Shown: positions 48,291 to 59,387 of the stretch, piece after piece
Layout: the number at the start of each line of letters is the position of its first letter
Position numbering within the stretch: the first letter of the stretch is position 1
NCBI GenBank assembly: GCA_027625915.1
Contig: JANTQA010000045.1
Coordinates: 1,984,001 to 2,048,000 of the forward strand
DNA: 64,000 nucleotides
Direction of reading: 5' to 3'
Origin: Anaeramoeba flamelloides
Lineage: Eukaryota > Metamonada > Anaeramoebidae
Program-made: the position numbers and the translations under genes
The notes under the pieces: model-generated
Told to the model about the DNA's origin: nothing
The model's input: the letters and a program-made list of their open reading frames with translations, nothing else
The model's database searches: none

Positions 48291-49386
48291 AAAAATGTCC
48301 TCATTTTTGGTTGTTGATTTTTGGAGATCGATCGTACATCATAGGTTGGTTGGTTTTTGATTGGTGTTAGGTCCTCAATAAAATTACTAAAAAGTTTTTT
48401 TCCATTTCAGAATAAAAAATTTCACCGTAATGACTCGACCCTTAAGGGGAAAAAATTTTCCACTTGACTTTTTGTGTAAAAATTGATTTTTAAACAAATT
48501 TATGAAAATATTTAGTATTGGTGATTTCAATATTTTCAGTATTCTACAATTTAAGTTATAAAATACTACCAATCACAAAATAATCTTTTCGATTTTTCCA
48601 CCCACAATAATTAAAAACCATTAAAAACCATCATACAGATAATAATAATCAAGAAACTCTTCAAAAATATGAAAAAATTCAATTTGACCAATTTTGAAAT
48701 TTAATAATATATCCGTTTTAGATCCAAAAGTGTTTATTACATTCTTTAAAGATAGTGTTTTTAAAAACAAAGATTTTCAAAATTCCATTTTTAATTCAAA
48801 AGATTAATGTTAAGAAGCATTTGTAATTTAGGATGAAAATAAGTTGACTAATAATTCATTGTTGATCTCTTTTTTCAACAATTCGTCGTAATGGTAGAGT
48901 CAAAAAATGAATTTTTGGATTTCAAATAAAAAAATTAAACATCAAAAGCATTTTTTGTAACAAATTAATTCAAAAATCTTTTTCCTTTTTGGTTATTTTT
49001 TTTTATTTTTACATTTGTGGTGTTAATCAAGTAATTTAATTTTTGCTTTGTAAAACAAAGACCTTTACTGATTTTTTAGGAAACCCTTTTTCCCTTGCAA
49101 AATAAATTACTGTTAATCGTAAAATAAAAAGATTAAAAATTTCATTTAACTTTCCAAAAAAATCACCAACCCAAGAATAAAAATAAGTCATCGAAATCCC
49201 TCAATTCTATGAAGATAAAAGGAATAACTCAAGCTAGGTTTGATTTTAAGAATTAGCAATTTGTGAAATTTTACATGATTTTGAAAAATCTTTTTTGTTT
49301 GAAAGCTTTTATGAAAATATTGTTCCAGTTATTTTTCAACAAATAGTATACATCCGTTATGGTTTCAGTTAAGATTTTGTGTCTTG

Positions 49387-49866
49387 TTATTTGTTTTTTA
49401 ATAATTCATTGTATTTGGTCAATAAATTTAAAACACGCTTTGGTGGTACATTGTTGGGTGGAATTAAATCGTTTTGGATTAGATTGATTTTTAAACTCCC
49501 AATTGTGTGTTGGATTAATTGGTGATAGTTCTTAAAAAACTCTCTTTCATAGCCTGAACAATTCTTATCCAAGCTTTCAGGTAGCGAAGAATGGTTTGCC
49601 GTGTAATGGGCTTTCAAGACGTTGAGCCTTTCGTTATGGTACAAACACAAGTATCTCTTATTTCTTTGAATCGAAAAATGGTAAAAAACAAGCGACGATG
49701 CAATTTCAGGTTCGTTGGTATCCTGGCATTGGACAATTTCATTAATTGTTTCTTGATAGCTTACAATTAGTTTTTCAAGATCCCCAACCAATTTTGAATT
49801 GTAGAGCGGAAAGTTTTTAGGATCTTTTTTTAATTCTTCTAGTAGAGCCAGCCCGATTTGGTTCAT
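49387..49866 (-). CDS. PSF1: GINS complex subunit Psf1
   Basis: Psf1 is one of four GINS subunits in the CMG replicative helicase that unwinds DNA at nuclear replication forks. The 159-residue product is a single exon from the ATG at 49866. It follows the Psf1 pattern: MNQIGLALLEELKK and YNSKLVGDLEKLI at the start, the diagnostic IQRNKRYLCLYHNERLNVLK (about 67-86), and the YEREFFKNYHQLIQ helix (about 109-122). The end, PPKRVLNLLTKYNELLKNK, is where the small beta-rich B domain should begin in animal and yeast Psf1 (about 195-210 residues). Here the stop comes about 15 residues after PPK, so most of the B domain is missing. No splice signal that would rescue it was convincing. Confidence 0.85.
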   Translation of the reverse strand: MNQIGLALLEELKKDPKNFPLYNSKLVGDLEKLIVSYQETINEIVQCQDTNEPEIASSLVFYHFSIQRNKRYLCLYHNERLNVLKAHYTANHSSLPESLDKNCSGYEREFFKNYHQLIQHTIGSLKINLIQNDLIPPNNVPPKRVLNLLTKYNELLKNK

Positions 49867-51259
49867 TACTCAAAATAATAAGTTAAAAAGAAATAATTAA
49901 AAAAATGAAATGTTTTTTTGGTTAATATGACTTTGATAATAGAAAAAGTTATTTATATTTCTTACACATTTGTTTTTTTGAAATTATTCTCAATTTTAAA
50001 GATGAAATAACAAGTATACAATCAAAAAATAACTCTCATTTCAAAAGTTTTATAAATCGAAAATTTTACAATTTGTAATTTACCATTTTTCTTACAATTG
50101 AATTTCCTTTAAAAAGTTTTTCATGTTTTGGAAATAAACCAAATATTTTTCTTTGAGACAACTTTCAAAAATTTCAATTAAATTCAAAATGTTATCTATT
50201 TGTAAATTATTAGTTTTTACCCTTTTTTGGCTTACAAAAAAATTTTCAAAAGTATTTGAAATTTGGAAAAATTTAAAAAAGAATATCAGAGATTGAAGTC
50301 TTGAATACTGTTAGTTTGAAAGTTCCCTAAAGTTTGAAAATTACTTAAGGGATAGTGCTATTCTTGTCTTTTATTAAATAAATTAAGATTTAAAAAACTA
50401 CATCAAACTAATAATTAAAGTACTGAGAAGAAAATCGAAAAGATTATTTGAGAATGTATAAATGCAACAAGTTTTCAATAAAATTTGGTCAAAGTTATCC
50501 ATTGAAAAAATATTTTTTCATTTTTGAAAATAGAATTATATCCGTAAATAGGAAAAAAAACAATCAAAAAATATAATTGTTGATAGTTTTTTTGAAACAA
50601 ATTGAATTCCAATCAAGTTATCAGATTAATAAAAAGGGGTATTTAATTAAAAACTGTGTAATTGTTTTGAAAAATGATCATCATTTAAGAATATTTGTGT
50701 GGAAACAAAAGATCATTTATCAAAGAATTACGGTTTTCAAGCTGTCAAGATTTGTATTATTGTTTCTCAAGTAATTAGATTATCAAAATTTCTTTTGAAA
50801 ATAAAAATTATTCTTACTTTAGTTTGAAAGTGAAATTCTCAATAAAAAAATACAAAGTAAAAAAAAAATTGTTTTTAAAATTTTTAAAACGAAATCTATT
50901 GCAACTTAAAAGCATTAATCAATTTTGATGATATTGAAACACTCCAAAATTAAACTTAACTTGATTTGAATTTTCAAATATTAAAAACCAAAACCTAAAA
51001 ATAAATTTCTTGGATTGGATTGTTGGATTTATAGAATTCAAGTAAAAAAATGTAAAAAAAAGTAAATAAACAATTAATAGACAGTTTGTTCATTTTTTCT
51101 TTTTTGGTTTCTCTTTTATTTCATCTTCGCAAAATGTAGTTCATTTTTTTTTAAACCAAAAACAAACAACGAATTTTTTTTCTTTCGAAAACCCCAAAAC
51201 AAAAGATAACTTTTTAATCAAAACACAAGCAACCCAGAACATAAAAACGCGATTAACAA
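49867..51259. other. Shared 5' spacer between Psf1 and the orphan gene
   Basis: The two flanking genes are divergent. AT-rich, with pyrimidine-rich sequence near 51090-51190 before the ATG at 51260. The ORF at 50577-50774 starts at TTG and looks like chance. Confidence 0.4.
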
Positions 51260-52804
51260 ATGAATTTCCAATATGATCTTGACGAACTTTTTGATGTAGG
51301 CTATCCACATTTTGATAATACTGTGCTTAGCCAAGGTGGCAATCATCCAACTTTGAAAAACGGATCGGAAATGGCTAGCCAAGATGATTACGAAAGCAAA
51401 GCAATTGAAAGAGAATTGGAGCACAGGTTTCTTGTCTTATCAAAAAGCTTGGACAGCGAAATGGAACGAAAATTCAAATGCTTTGAGAACCAATTGAAAA
51501 CAAGAACAACCAAGGGCACAAGAAAGCCAAACGGGCAACAAAGCCGCACAAACTACGTTCTGCAAAAGCAAAAACCAAAACAAATAAGAATCAAGGCAAA
51601 AAAGAAGCCCAACACCAGAACGAAGAATCTAAATAAAAAATCAAAAGGAGCACCAAAACCAAAATACGGGAACAAAATCTCTTCCTCGGTTGTAAATCGT
51701 ACCACGCTCAAAAAAGAAGGAAAACAGCCAAGAAGATCAAACTCGACAATTATCGAAACAGGCAAAGATCTTTTCAAGCTTTTAATCGGTCAATTATGGG
51801 TTATCACTGGTGGGGCATCGCTTAAGGAGCTCTCACCGTTTTCAAAATCTATTGGCGACAAAATTGGAATGGTTTTGGCTGCCTCACAAGAGGAAATCGA
51901 GAGTATTCAGGATCGACTCAAATATTTATTAACAAATTCAAGAAGAACTTTTACAGAATTCATTTTGGAGGTTCTGTTAGGAATCTTGTCTCTTAAGCAC
52001 AGCAAAAACCCACCACAAATTTCTGTTCGGTTTTGGAAGTTATTAAACCAAGTGAACCAATTTCAAAAAAAGGGAAATGTAAATGGAAATGAGAAACAAA
52101 CCCAAAAAATAAAAAGAAAAGAAAAAGAAAAAGAAAAATTCTTTAACAGTGCGAAAGAGAAAAAAAAAGAAAAAGAAAAAGAGATTGTGGTTGAGGTTGA
52201 AAGCAACAGGGGAGAGCTATTAAATAAAGAATTGGAAAGCATTTACTCAGAAATCTTTACCGAGGAATTGGCTTTGTATTGGTTTGAAAAAAGATTTGTT
52301 GAAAGAATGGAGATTGTGTATGATCAAGATTTCAAAAATAAGTTTTACAACGAACATTTGTTTTATTTTTCCAAATCCAAATTTATGTTGACCTGCTTAA
52401 TCTTAATCCAAAAGTACAATAAATTGAACGCAGTAACTAAACAATATTATCATTTAATTGATCTCCCATTTAATAACCAGCCTTTAAATTTATATTCAAA
52501 TAACAGAGGGAAAAAGCAACGCCTAACAAAAGACTTGATCGTCAAATATGGTTTGAATTCTGGAGAATATTGGAAAGTGCTTTCGCAGGACTATATTAGC
52601 CAGATGTGCTTTGGCGCTTCAAATTTATTTGATCACTTCCCTTTCAAAGCAATTATTGAAAATCCTCTTTTGAAAACTTTGTGCTGTGAGAATAACACGA
52701 AAGTCACCACAGAAAATCCTAAAAAAAGAGTGATCGCGAGTAAGGGTTCGCATGTACATTCTATGTCAAATATACACTGGATATTGAAAAAAACAATTTT
52801 TTAA
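51260..52804 (+). CDS. Hypothetical basic protein with Lys/Glu tract
   Basis: Family not recognised. 514 residues, one exon. The N-terminus is acidic (MNFQYDLDELFDVGYPHF); residues about 40-170 are rich in Lys, Arg and Gln with nuclear-localisation-like clusters (RIKAKKKPNTRTKNLNKKSK). Residues about 170-270 look folded (LFKLLIGQLWVITGG, FTEFILEVLLGILSL). A Lys/Glu low-complexity stretch (about 275-312) follows, then a second helical-looking region (LLNKELESIYSEIF, KFMLTCLILIQKYNKL) and a C-terminal part with ILKKTIF at the end. Codon use is close to that of the recognised genes, which supports real coding. A nuclear protein is plausible from composition only. Confidence 0.7.
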   Translation: MNFQYDLDELFDVGYPHFDNTVLSQGGNHPTLKNGSEMASQDDYESKAIERELEHRFLVLSKSLDSEMERKFKCFENQLKTRTTKGTRKPNGQQSRTNYVLQKQKPKQIRIKAKKKPNTRTKNLNKKSKGAPKPKYGNKISSSVVNRTTLKKEGKQPRRSNSTIIETGKDLFKLLIGQLWVITGGASLKELSPFSKSIGDKIGMVLAASQEEIESIQDRLKYLLTNSRRTFTEFILEVLLGILSLKHSKNPPQISVRFWKLLNQVNQFQKKGNVNGNEKQTQKIKRKEKEKEKFFNSAKEKKKEKEKEIVVEVESNRGELLNKELESIYSEIFTEELALYWFEKRFVERMEIVYDQDFKNKFYNEHLFYFSKSKFMLTCLILIQKYNKLNAVTKQYYHLIDLPFNNQPLNLYSNNRGKKQRLTKDLIVKYGLNSGEYWKVLSQDYISQMCFGASNLFDHFPFKAIIENPLLKTLCCENNTKVTTENPKKRVIASKGSHVHSMSNIHWILKKTIF

Positions 52805-53009
52805 AAGTTGTTATTTTATCTTTTTCTTTGTATATTTTTTGAAATTACAATAATAACAATAATAATAATAATAATAATATTTAAATTGTTAACAATATTT
52901 CTTCCCACTTCCCTTTTTTTTGATATCGATTTTTTTATTCAAAATAATGAGACATTATTTTTAGATAAAATTAATATTTTTTTTTTCATCAAATACTTTA
53001 CAATTTAAA

Positions 53010-53700
53010 CAAACAGTCGTGTCGTCAAGTGCCGTAGAGTGTCGTCAAGTGCCTAGGCTTTCCAGAATTCAAAAGAATAGAGTAAAATGCTTTGATTTTA
53101 CTCAATTCTTTTAAATTCTGGAAAACCTAACAACAAAAAATTATTTAAAATGGAAGGGTTCTACTTCCATTTTAAACTAAGAAATTTCACAAATTATCAA
53201 AATAGATATTCTTATGTTTATGATAAGAATGAAATAAAAACAAAATCCTGCAATCTATGCAAAAAATATTTAAACTTAGAAATCATTGAAGATATCGATC
53301 ATTTTTCAGGGACTGCCCTTTCTATAGAAATAATATCAAATAATTTATTATAGAATTAATTCAAATAAATAAAAACAAAAAGAATAATATTTTTGATATA
53401 ATTCAGAATTAAGAACCATTATTTATCTTTTCATTGGTTAATGATAAGGAAAATTATGATTCTTAATTGGAAATTCTAAACAAAAATTTAGAAATTAGGA
53501 GAAGTGCTGTAGAGTGCCGTAGAGTGTTTTCAAGTACCTAGGTTTTCCTGGGTTCAAAAGAATAGAGAAAAATCACAGATTTAACTCAATTCTTTTAAAT
53601 TATGAAAAATCTAATGGCAATTTTTTTCACTTTTTGAAATAAACTTAAAATTAAATAAATTTTCGGTTTATTTCAAAAATTAGAAAAAAATTTAATTGTG
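53010..53700. repeat. Hairpin array 2 with TCAAGTG block
   Basis: Two copies of a GC-richer block, GTCGTCAAGTGCCGTAGAGT (from about 53028) and GTGCTGTAGAGTGCCGTAGA (from about 53504). Each is followed by CCTAGG and a type 1 hairpin. The one at 53058-53127 pairs about 28 of 30 bases around TTTTACTC. A type 2 hairpin, GAAATAAACTTAAAAT with its inverse, lies near 53632-53682, and a smaller palindrome AAAATGGAAG/CTTCCATTTT at 53148-53174. A short ORF (53150-53353) crosses it and is not believed, although CNLCKKYLNLEIIEDI in it is not typical of chance. The modules match 16340-17045. Confidence 0.65.
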
Positions 53701-54028
53701 GTAAGAGGAAATTAATTTCCCACCTTCAAAAATAAAAAAAAAAAAAAAAAAAAAAAAAATACTTCACAATTTACAATTATTAAAGGGTTATTAATATTTT
53801 GATAAATTGTGTTACTTTTTTTAAAAAAAAGATTGTTAGTACTAAAGCTTTATCAAAAAATAAATTTTAGTAAAAATTAAGTCTCAAATTTTTCAAGGGC
53901 TTTCCTTCCCAACCCACACCCTTTATTCCAAGTTTTATTACCCACCTTTTGAAAACTTTGAATTTTTTTCATTTTTAGAGTTCTAATTCCTTAATTATTA
54001 AAAAATAGAAAGTTGTAAAAAGTTAATA

Positions 54029-54226
54029 CAGTCAGTTTCACTTTTAAGGCACAAACTTTCAACGAAATTTAAGGCACAAAAAAAATCTCAAATTAAGGCA
54101 CAAAATTCAAAGTCTCGTAAAAATAAATTGTAAAAAATGAAATTTCAAATTTTGTGCCTTAATTTGAGATTGTTTTTGTGCCTTAAATTTCGTTGAAAGT
54201 TTGTGCCTTAAAAGTGAAACTGACTG
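54029..54226. mobile_element. Foldback element with near-perfect arms
   Basis: A 198-bp unit flanked by TA on both sides. The arm begins CAGTCAGTTTCACTTTTAAG and carries three copies of TTAAGGCACAAA. The other arm is its inverse, nearly without differences over about 80 bases, around a short AT loop. TA flanks and a CAGT start are typical of Tc1/mariner-type MITEs. The high arm identity suggests a young insertion. Confidence 0.8.
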
Positions 54227-54344
54227 TAAAAAAAGTTATCACTATTTTAAAATAAATTTATTTCAAATGAACAAATAATTAAGCAAAACTTATTTTATAA
54301 ATTATTAATATAGTTAAAATTGTTGAAAGAATCAGAATAATACG

Positions 54345-55191
54345 AATTAACATACGTTAGAAATAAATGAAATCCAAAATTTTGTACACAATTTAAACAG
54401 TCAAAAGAATAGCTATTCCACATTTACATTTAATAATGGAATAATTTTGATTTTACAAACTATTTCATTCATTTGTCTTTTTTATTTTGTTTTCATTTCA
54501 TTTTCCCCAGTTAGGTAATCTGTTTAGTTAGCTCAGTTTTTTTTTTTTTTTTTGATCGTTGATAATAGGTTAGTGATGAGTTTGTTAAATTGGAAAATCA
54601 AATAAAAAGGGTTGATGATATCTTATTCAATTGATCGATCAACAATTGTTGGGGAAATTTCAACAAATTTACCAATACATTTTTTGTTCTAGATACTGTT
54701 TGAATTAAAAGTCTCAACTTTAGTCACTGAAAAATTTTCTCTTTAACATATTAATTAAAGTTTCATATAAACCTTAACAATAAATCCAATGGATTTTTTT
54801 TTCCACCCATTTCCAAAATTTTTAGCACACAAGTTTTATTTGTATTGAGAATTATTTATTGTCCGGTTTTATAGGTATTGTAATTTCGAAATAATTGTTC
54901 AATTTTCAATTGGTGAATCTTTTCCATTCAGTCGGCCAGTGACTTTGGTAAAATTTCAACAAATTTGCCAATACAATTTTAGTTATGGTTGTTTCATTAT
55001 TTTTGTAAAACTTTTTTTTTTTCCTTTTATATTTTTTTCTTTTATTTGGATAAAAATGATTACTTCTTAATATAGTAATTCTCGATTATTTAAAATTTTT
55101 TTATTTTAAGTTTGGAAAAATAAAATAAATTGGTTTTTTTTTTTTGCCTATTTTCGATTTTGAATATGTCAAAAGTTTTGGAACTGGGTTT
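54345..55191 (-). mobile_element. MITE family A, composite or duplicated copy
   Basis: Contains family A blocks in reverse orientation: AAAATTTTGTACACAATTTA, TTGATCGATCAACAATTGTT, ATTTCAACAAATTTACCAAT, and again ATTTCAACAAATTTGCCAAT about 300 bases on. It ends GTTTTGGAACTGGGTTTAAG like the A-prime copy. At about 850 bp it is longer than the usual 530, so two copies seem overlapped or one is partly duplicated. Confidence 0.5.
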
Positions 55192-55989
55192 AAGTATGAT
55201 TTTATTATTATTTTTTAACTAAAGTATTCCTTTTTTTATCGGATTTTTATATTACGTAACTGTCATATTGTGCAAAAATTTCAAATGAATGATACTAGGG
55301 TAAATTCAAGATATTTTAAAATAGATGAACTGAAAAATAAATCGTCAAATATGTCTAAACTTAGATTGGACAATATTTATTATTTGATGAAATAATCTAT
55401 AAATTTACTAATATATTGTGTTTTTTGCATCTATTAAAGATTTTTGAACTTATTTTTTTTCTTATTATTGATGATTATTATTATTTAGTTTTGTGAGTTT
55501 AGTAATTTATAAACAATTGTTATTTTTTCTATATATTAGTAGCTCTAATTTAGAATTCATTAAAAAAATCAAGGTGGCATTACTTTTTTTATACAAATAA
55601 TAGAACTTGTGGATATTTTATTTTTAATTGGGATTTTACAGTAAAAAAAGTTAATTTTAAAACCGAATAATTTGACTATTAGTGAATTTTTATAAGTAAG
55701 CCTTTATTAAATAAATTTAAAATAGTTTTTATTCTTTTTTTTTTTTTTTATTTTGGTATTAATTATAAAAAATTAAGTATAGTATAATAGAATATAAATT
55801 GTTAATAAGTTGTTGAGCATCATATTATACAGTAAAAGGATTTTTTAAAGTGCAGTAAAACAATCAAATAAGGTACAAAAAAGATTGAACATGATAACAC
55901 ATAATCCCATTTTTTAACCCAAAAACAATTCTAAAAAAATACATTTTATACCTAATCTTTATAATTTGTGCCAATATATATATATATAT
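55192..55989. other. Spacer, no gene seen
   Basis: AT-rich sequence with T runs and a terminal (TA)n tract at 55976-55990 that abuts the next MITE. Confidence 0.45.
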
Positions 55990-56528
55990 AAACTAAAATT
56001 CAAAATTTTCCACACAGCTAAAACCTTCCAAACAATCACAATAATACATTTTCATTGAAATTGGAGATAATTTTGATTTTTTAAAATATGGAAATCATTT
56101 TTTCATCTTTTAGTTTTTGTTTTCCTTTTCATTTCATTGTTTGAATTACGTAATTTGTTTGGTTGGATCAAATTTTTTTTCAACCATTGATATTATGGTT
56201 AAAGTTGAGTTGTACCAAATAGAAGAACTCAAATAAAATTAGTTGGTAGTATCTAACCATTTGATCGATCAATATTCCTAATAGAATTTAAACAAATTTA
56301 CTAATGCATTTTTTTGTTTTGCTCTCTCCAAAATTTTTAACACACCCATGATTTATTTGTATTGATAATTATTTATTTATTGTTTTGTGAGTAGAGTAAT
56401 TTATAAAAAAGTGTTAACATTTCAATTTGTGAATGGTTATAATTTGGTAAATCTTCTTGAATTGATTAAATAAGATTTTTTTTTCACAAATCGAATTTTG
56501 GTGTGTTAAAAAATTTGAATTGGGGTTT
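55990..56528 (-). mobile_element. MITE family A, copy 4
   Basis: A 539-bp element inserted in a (TA)n tract. Ends AAACTAAAATTCAAAATTTT and the inverse of AAACCCCAATTCAAATTTTT, with TATA on both flanks. It is the reverse complement of the copies at 28069 and 61863, sharing CATTTGATCGATCAATATTC and TTAAAGTTGAGTTGTACC. Confidence 0.75.
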
Positions 56529-57414
56529 ATATATATATAGATATAGATATATATTATGCCTTATTTGATTAATTGTGATGTAGATAAAATAGTATATTTA
56601 TTTCATTAATTCTGTTGATTATTTTCCAAAAAAGTAAAAAAGTATATAACAATATCCTTATGTAGGAATAATAACTGCTTTGAAAATTTTTAATTGTATA
56701 AACCTTAATAAAAAATATTTTTCAAAGTGCCACCGGATATTGAAACTTTGGAACCAAAACAGCATTCGCAATTCAATTTGTGAAAAGAAAACGAACATAA
56801 AGTAATTCAGTGTTGAATCTTTTATTTTTCAATTTTTTGAATTTTATTTTTTGATTTTATTTTTGGTTTTATTAAATTGGGTTTTGGATCTAGAAATCTG
56901 TTTATACAAATGAGTGAAATTAAAAAAAGCAAAACCAAACAAATAGACACCAAAAGGTTATGTATTTGAAAAAAAATCTTTTTCTTTTCGAAGACCAAAT
57001 ACGAAAGATCACATTTCCATATAAGTTTATTGAAATCAAGAAAATAATAAAAAAATCTCACAAAGCCTATTTTTGAAGATTTATTTTTATTTATCTTCTT
57101 AATAAGGATGAAACATAACAATGTATAATCCTTGAATTTCTCACACTATTACCATTCATTATTTTTTTACTAAACATTCGTTTTACAAATTTTTTTTTCA
57201 AAATTCTTTTTTCAAATATTTTTATCAAAATAAACCAAAATAAGGGGTACTATTTCAAAAATTAAAATAAAGGGGTTGAATTCTTGAGAATCAAAAAACG
57301 GTTTCAAAAAATTCAATCCAAAATAAAAAAATAATTTAGAAAAAATTTCAATCAGATTCAGAATTATTTTTAGTTCTTAATTTAAAGTATATTAAATATT
57401 ATAAACTCAAACAA
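56529..57414. other. Spacer, no gene seen
   Basis: AT-rich, no repeat recognised. The minus-strand ORF at 56822-57121 is hydrophobic, starts at a poorly supported ATG and has no family resemblance, so it was not called. Confidence 0.4.
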
Positions 57415-57850
57415 ATACATCCAATATATATTTATTTCTCAAGAAGTATTAAAAAAATATGTTATTTTATGAAATATAACTAGAATTAGATGAATTAAAT
57501 GAAAAAAGGGATTTTTTAATTTAGGAATTCGGTTACACAAAATTTAGGAATTCTATTCGATCAAGCATTTTCTAAACAAAATTATTTCCATGAAGAATCA
57601 AAAATAAAACCAAATAAAGAATAAGTAATTGTGTAAAATTTTACAGATAAGATCAAGTAATAAATGAATTTTATTTATTTTTTCTTGATCAATCTTTTCA
57701 TTTTTTTGAATTTCTATTCTTTAGTTGGTATGAAAATATATTAAACTAATATATATTCAACTCTTGTATTTATTAAAATATCAATGTATTTGGTTAAAGA
57801 AATGATTTGAAGAATTCAGTTTCACATAAATGATTGCACTCAAAATTTGA
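57415..57850. repeat. Dispersed repeat D, copy 2 (no MITE)
   Basis: Matches the flanks of the MITE at 11988-12522 in the same order and orientation, including ATATCAATGTATTTGGTTAA. It serves as an empty-site relative, although the sequence at the exact insertion point has diverged. Confidence 0.55.
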
Positions 57851-58347
57851 AAAATGTACTTTTTTATTTAAAAAAAAATTGAAACAATTTTTATCTCTAA
57901 AAAAACAACAAATTACATACAAATTTGGAACAATTGACAAAATTGCCAAAAAATTGAAACAAATTCATTTCCAAATTTAAAATTTTCTTAAAATATCAAC
58001 CAAGTTTTATCAAAATTGATTATGCCCTTAGGTATATTATTAAATACTGAATTTGATGTTGTAATTCTAACAAGAAGAAAAAAACACGGGTTTAATTCGA
58101 AGTGAGGGTTTTAGGCTCTGAAGTACGGTTATTTTTGGACAATTTTCGTTTTATACTTTTTGGTTTCAAAGTAAAAATGAGAAAGAATAACAAAGTAAAG
58201 TTTATAAAAGAAAACTTTGAAAAGATGCTAATTTAGTGATCTTTTTTTATTTTGTTTATAAGGTTTTTTAATTATGGTTTAATTAATTCTTTTTAAAGAT
58301 CTTTTAATAATTCTAAAAATAATCTAAGGTAATTAAATACCAATATA

Positions 58348-58970
58348 TTAGAAACCAATCTTATCAGCAATTTCCATGGCATCATCATTTTTTGATAATC
58401 TAACAAAAGCTTTTTTGTTTCCATCAGGTCTATTAAGGTTTGTAAATAAAAATAAAAAAAAAAGATAAAGATCGTAAACGATAAAAAAAAAAAAATAAAA
58501 AGAAAATTAGGATTAAGGCGAATTTAATTAATTTGTTTTGAAGAACATTCAAACAACAAAACAAAAAAAAAAAATAATAAAAAAAATTACCTAATAAGTG
58601 TATTAACTTTGATTGGTGTAACATTATACATCTTTTTGACTGCGTCAGCGATTTGGTATTTATTAGCTCTAATGTCAACAATAAAAACTAAAGTGTTATG
58701 ATCTTCGATTTGTTTCATTGTCGATTCGGTGTTGTGTGGGAATTTTAAGATGGAATAGTGATCTAATCTTGGTAAACGAGATTGTGCCTTTCTTGGGTAT
58801 TCTGGGTTTTTGGCAAGTTTCATTGTGTTTGGTCTTCTGAATCTAATACCTGTTTTGATTTTTCGAACGTGTTTATACTTTCCTCTCTTGACAACACGAG
58901 AGGTTTGCTGTGCTTTTTGGTTTCCGCCTTTTTTGACTTGTTTTTTGTTTTGTTTTGCTTTGTTGCTCAT
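58348..58970 (-). CDS. RPL23A: 60S ribosomal protein uL23 (L23A), 2 exons
   Basis: uL23 binds 23S/28S-type rRNA at the polypeptide exit tunnel, where nascent-chain factors dock. Exon 1 is 58970-58591, exon 2 is 58429-58348 (AG|GTAATT to TAATAG|ACC), 153 residues, close to the usual 155 or so. The N-terminus is the basic eukaryotic tail ([18 protein letters not shown]). The core shows [60 protein letters not shown] and, in exon 2, [20 protein letters not shown] then IADKIGF. The 5' leader probably has its own intron (59085-58986, GTAAAA to a long T run and TTTCAG). Transcribed divergently from eL14. Confidence 0.96.
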
Positions 58971-59387
58971 GATGAATAATTTAATCTGAAAGTAAAAAAG
59001 AAAAAAAAAAAAAAAAAAAAAAAAAAAAAGCAAAATTAATAAACAAAAAAGAAATTGAAAAAATTAAAAAAGGAAAAATTTTTACCTAAATTAAAGAATA
59101 AATAACAAAAAAATGATAAAACAACTAGGAATGAATCGTACAATCTCTCTCTGTAGGTTTCCTAACAATCTTATTTATAAAAGGTTTCTCAAAATTTTTT
59201 CTGTTTGGGATTTGTTGAAAGTTCTCGGAAGTAAACAAATTAAACTGGGCGTAAAATGAATTAAAGAAAAGGAAATTTTAATAATGGTTTCTAGGTGGAT
59301 TTATTCCTCTTTAAATTTTCCTGTATTCGAAGATAAGTGCAAATGATGATCATTTTTTTTTTTTTTTATTCATTAAACTTATTTTCA
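58971..59387. promoter_or_regulatory. Shared 5' region of two divergent ribosomal protein genes
   Basis: The 417 bases between the two ATGs must hold both promoters. About 100 of these (58986-59085) look like a leader intron of the uL23 gene. The remaining 300 contain a TATA-like TTATTTATAAAAGG (59170-59183) and a less A/T-uniform stretch GTACAATCTCTCTCTGTAGG (59138-59157). Which element serves which gene cannot be told from sequence. Confidence 0.5.

Larger units (their letters stand above)
45444..49386. other. Intergenic, several repeat remnants, no gene seen
   Basis: AT-rich. It holds an ATAG microsatellite (46757-46775), a partial relative of the 290-680 element (about 47215-47375, with TTAATGTTCCCAATTAAAAA), a GT-rich patch (47610-47690) and repeat G (48090-48290). 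Candidate ORFs are poly-Phe or Lys-rich shadows of homopolymers. Confidence 0.4.
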
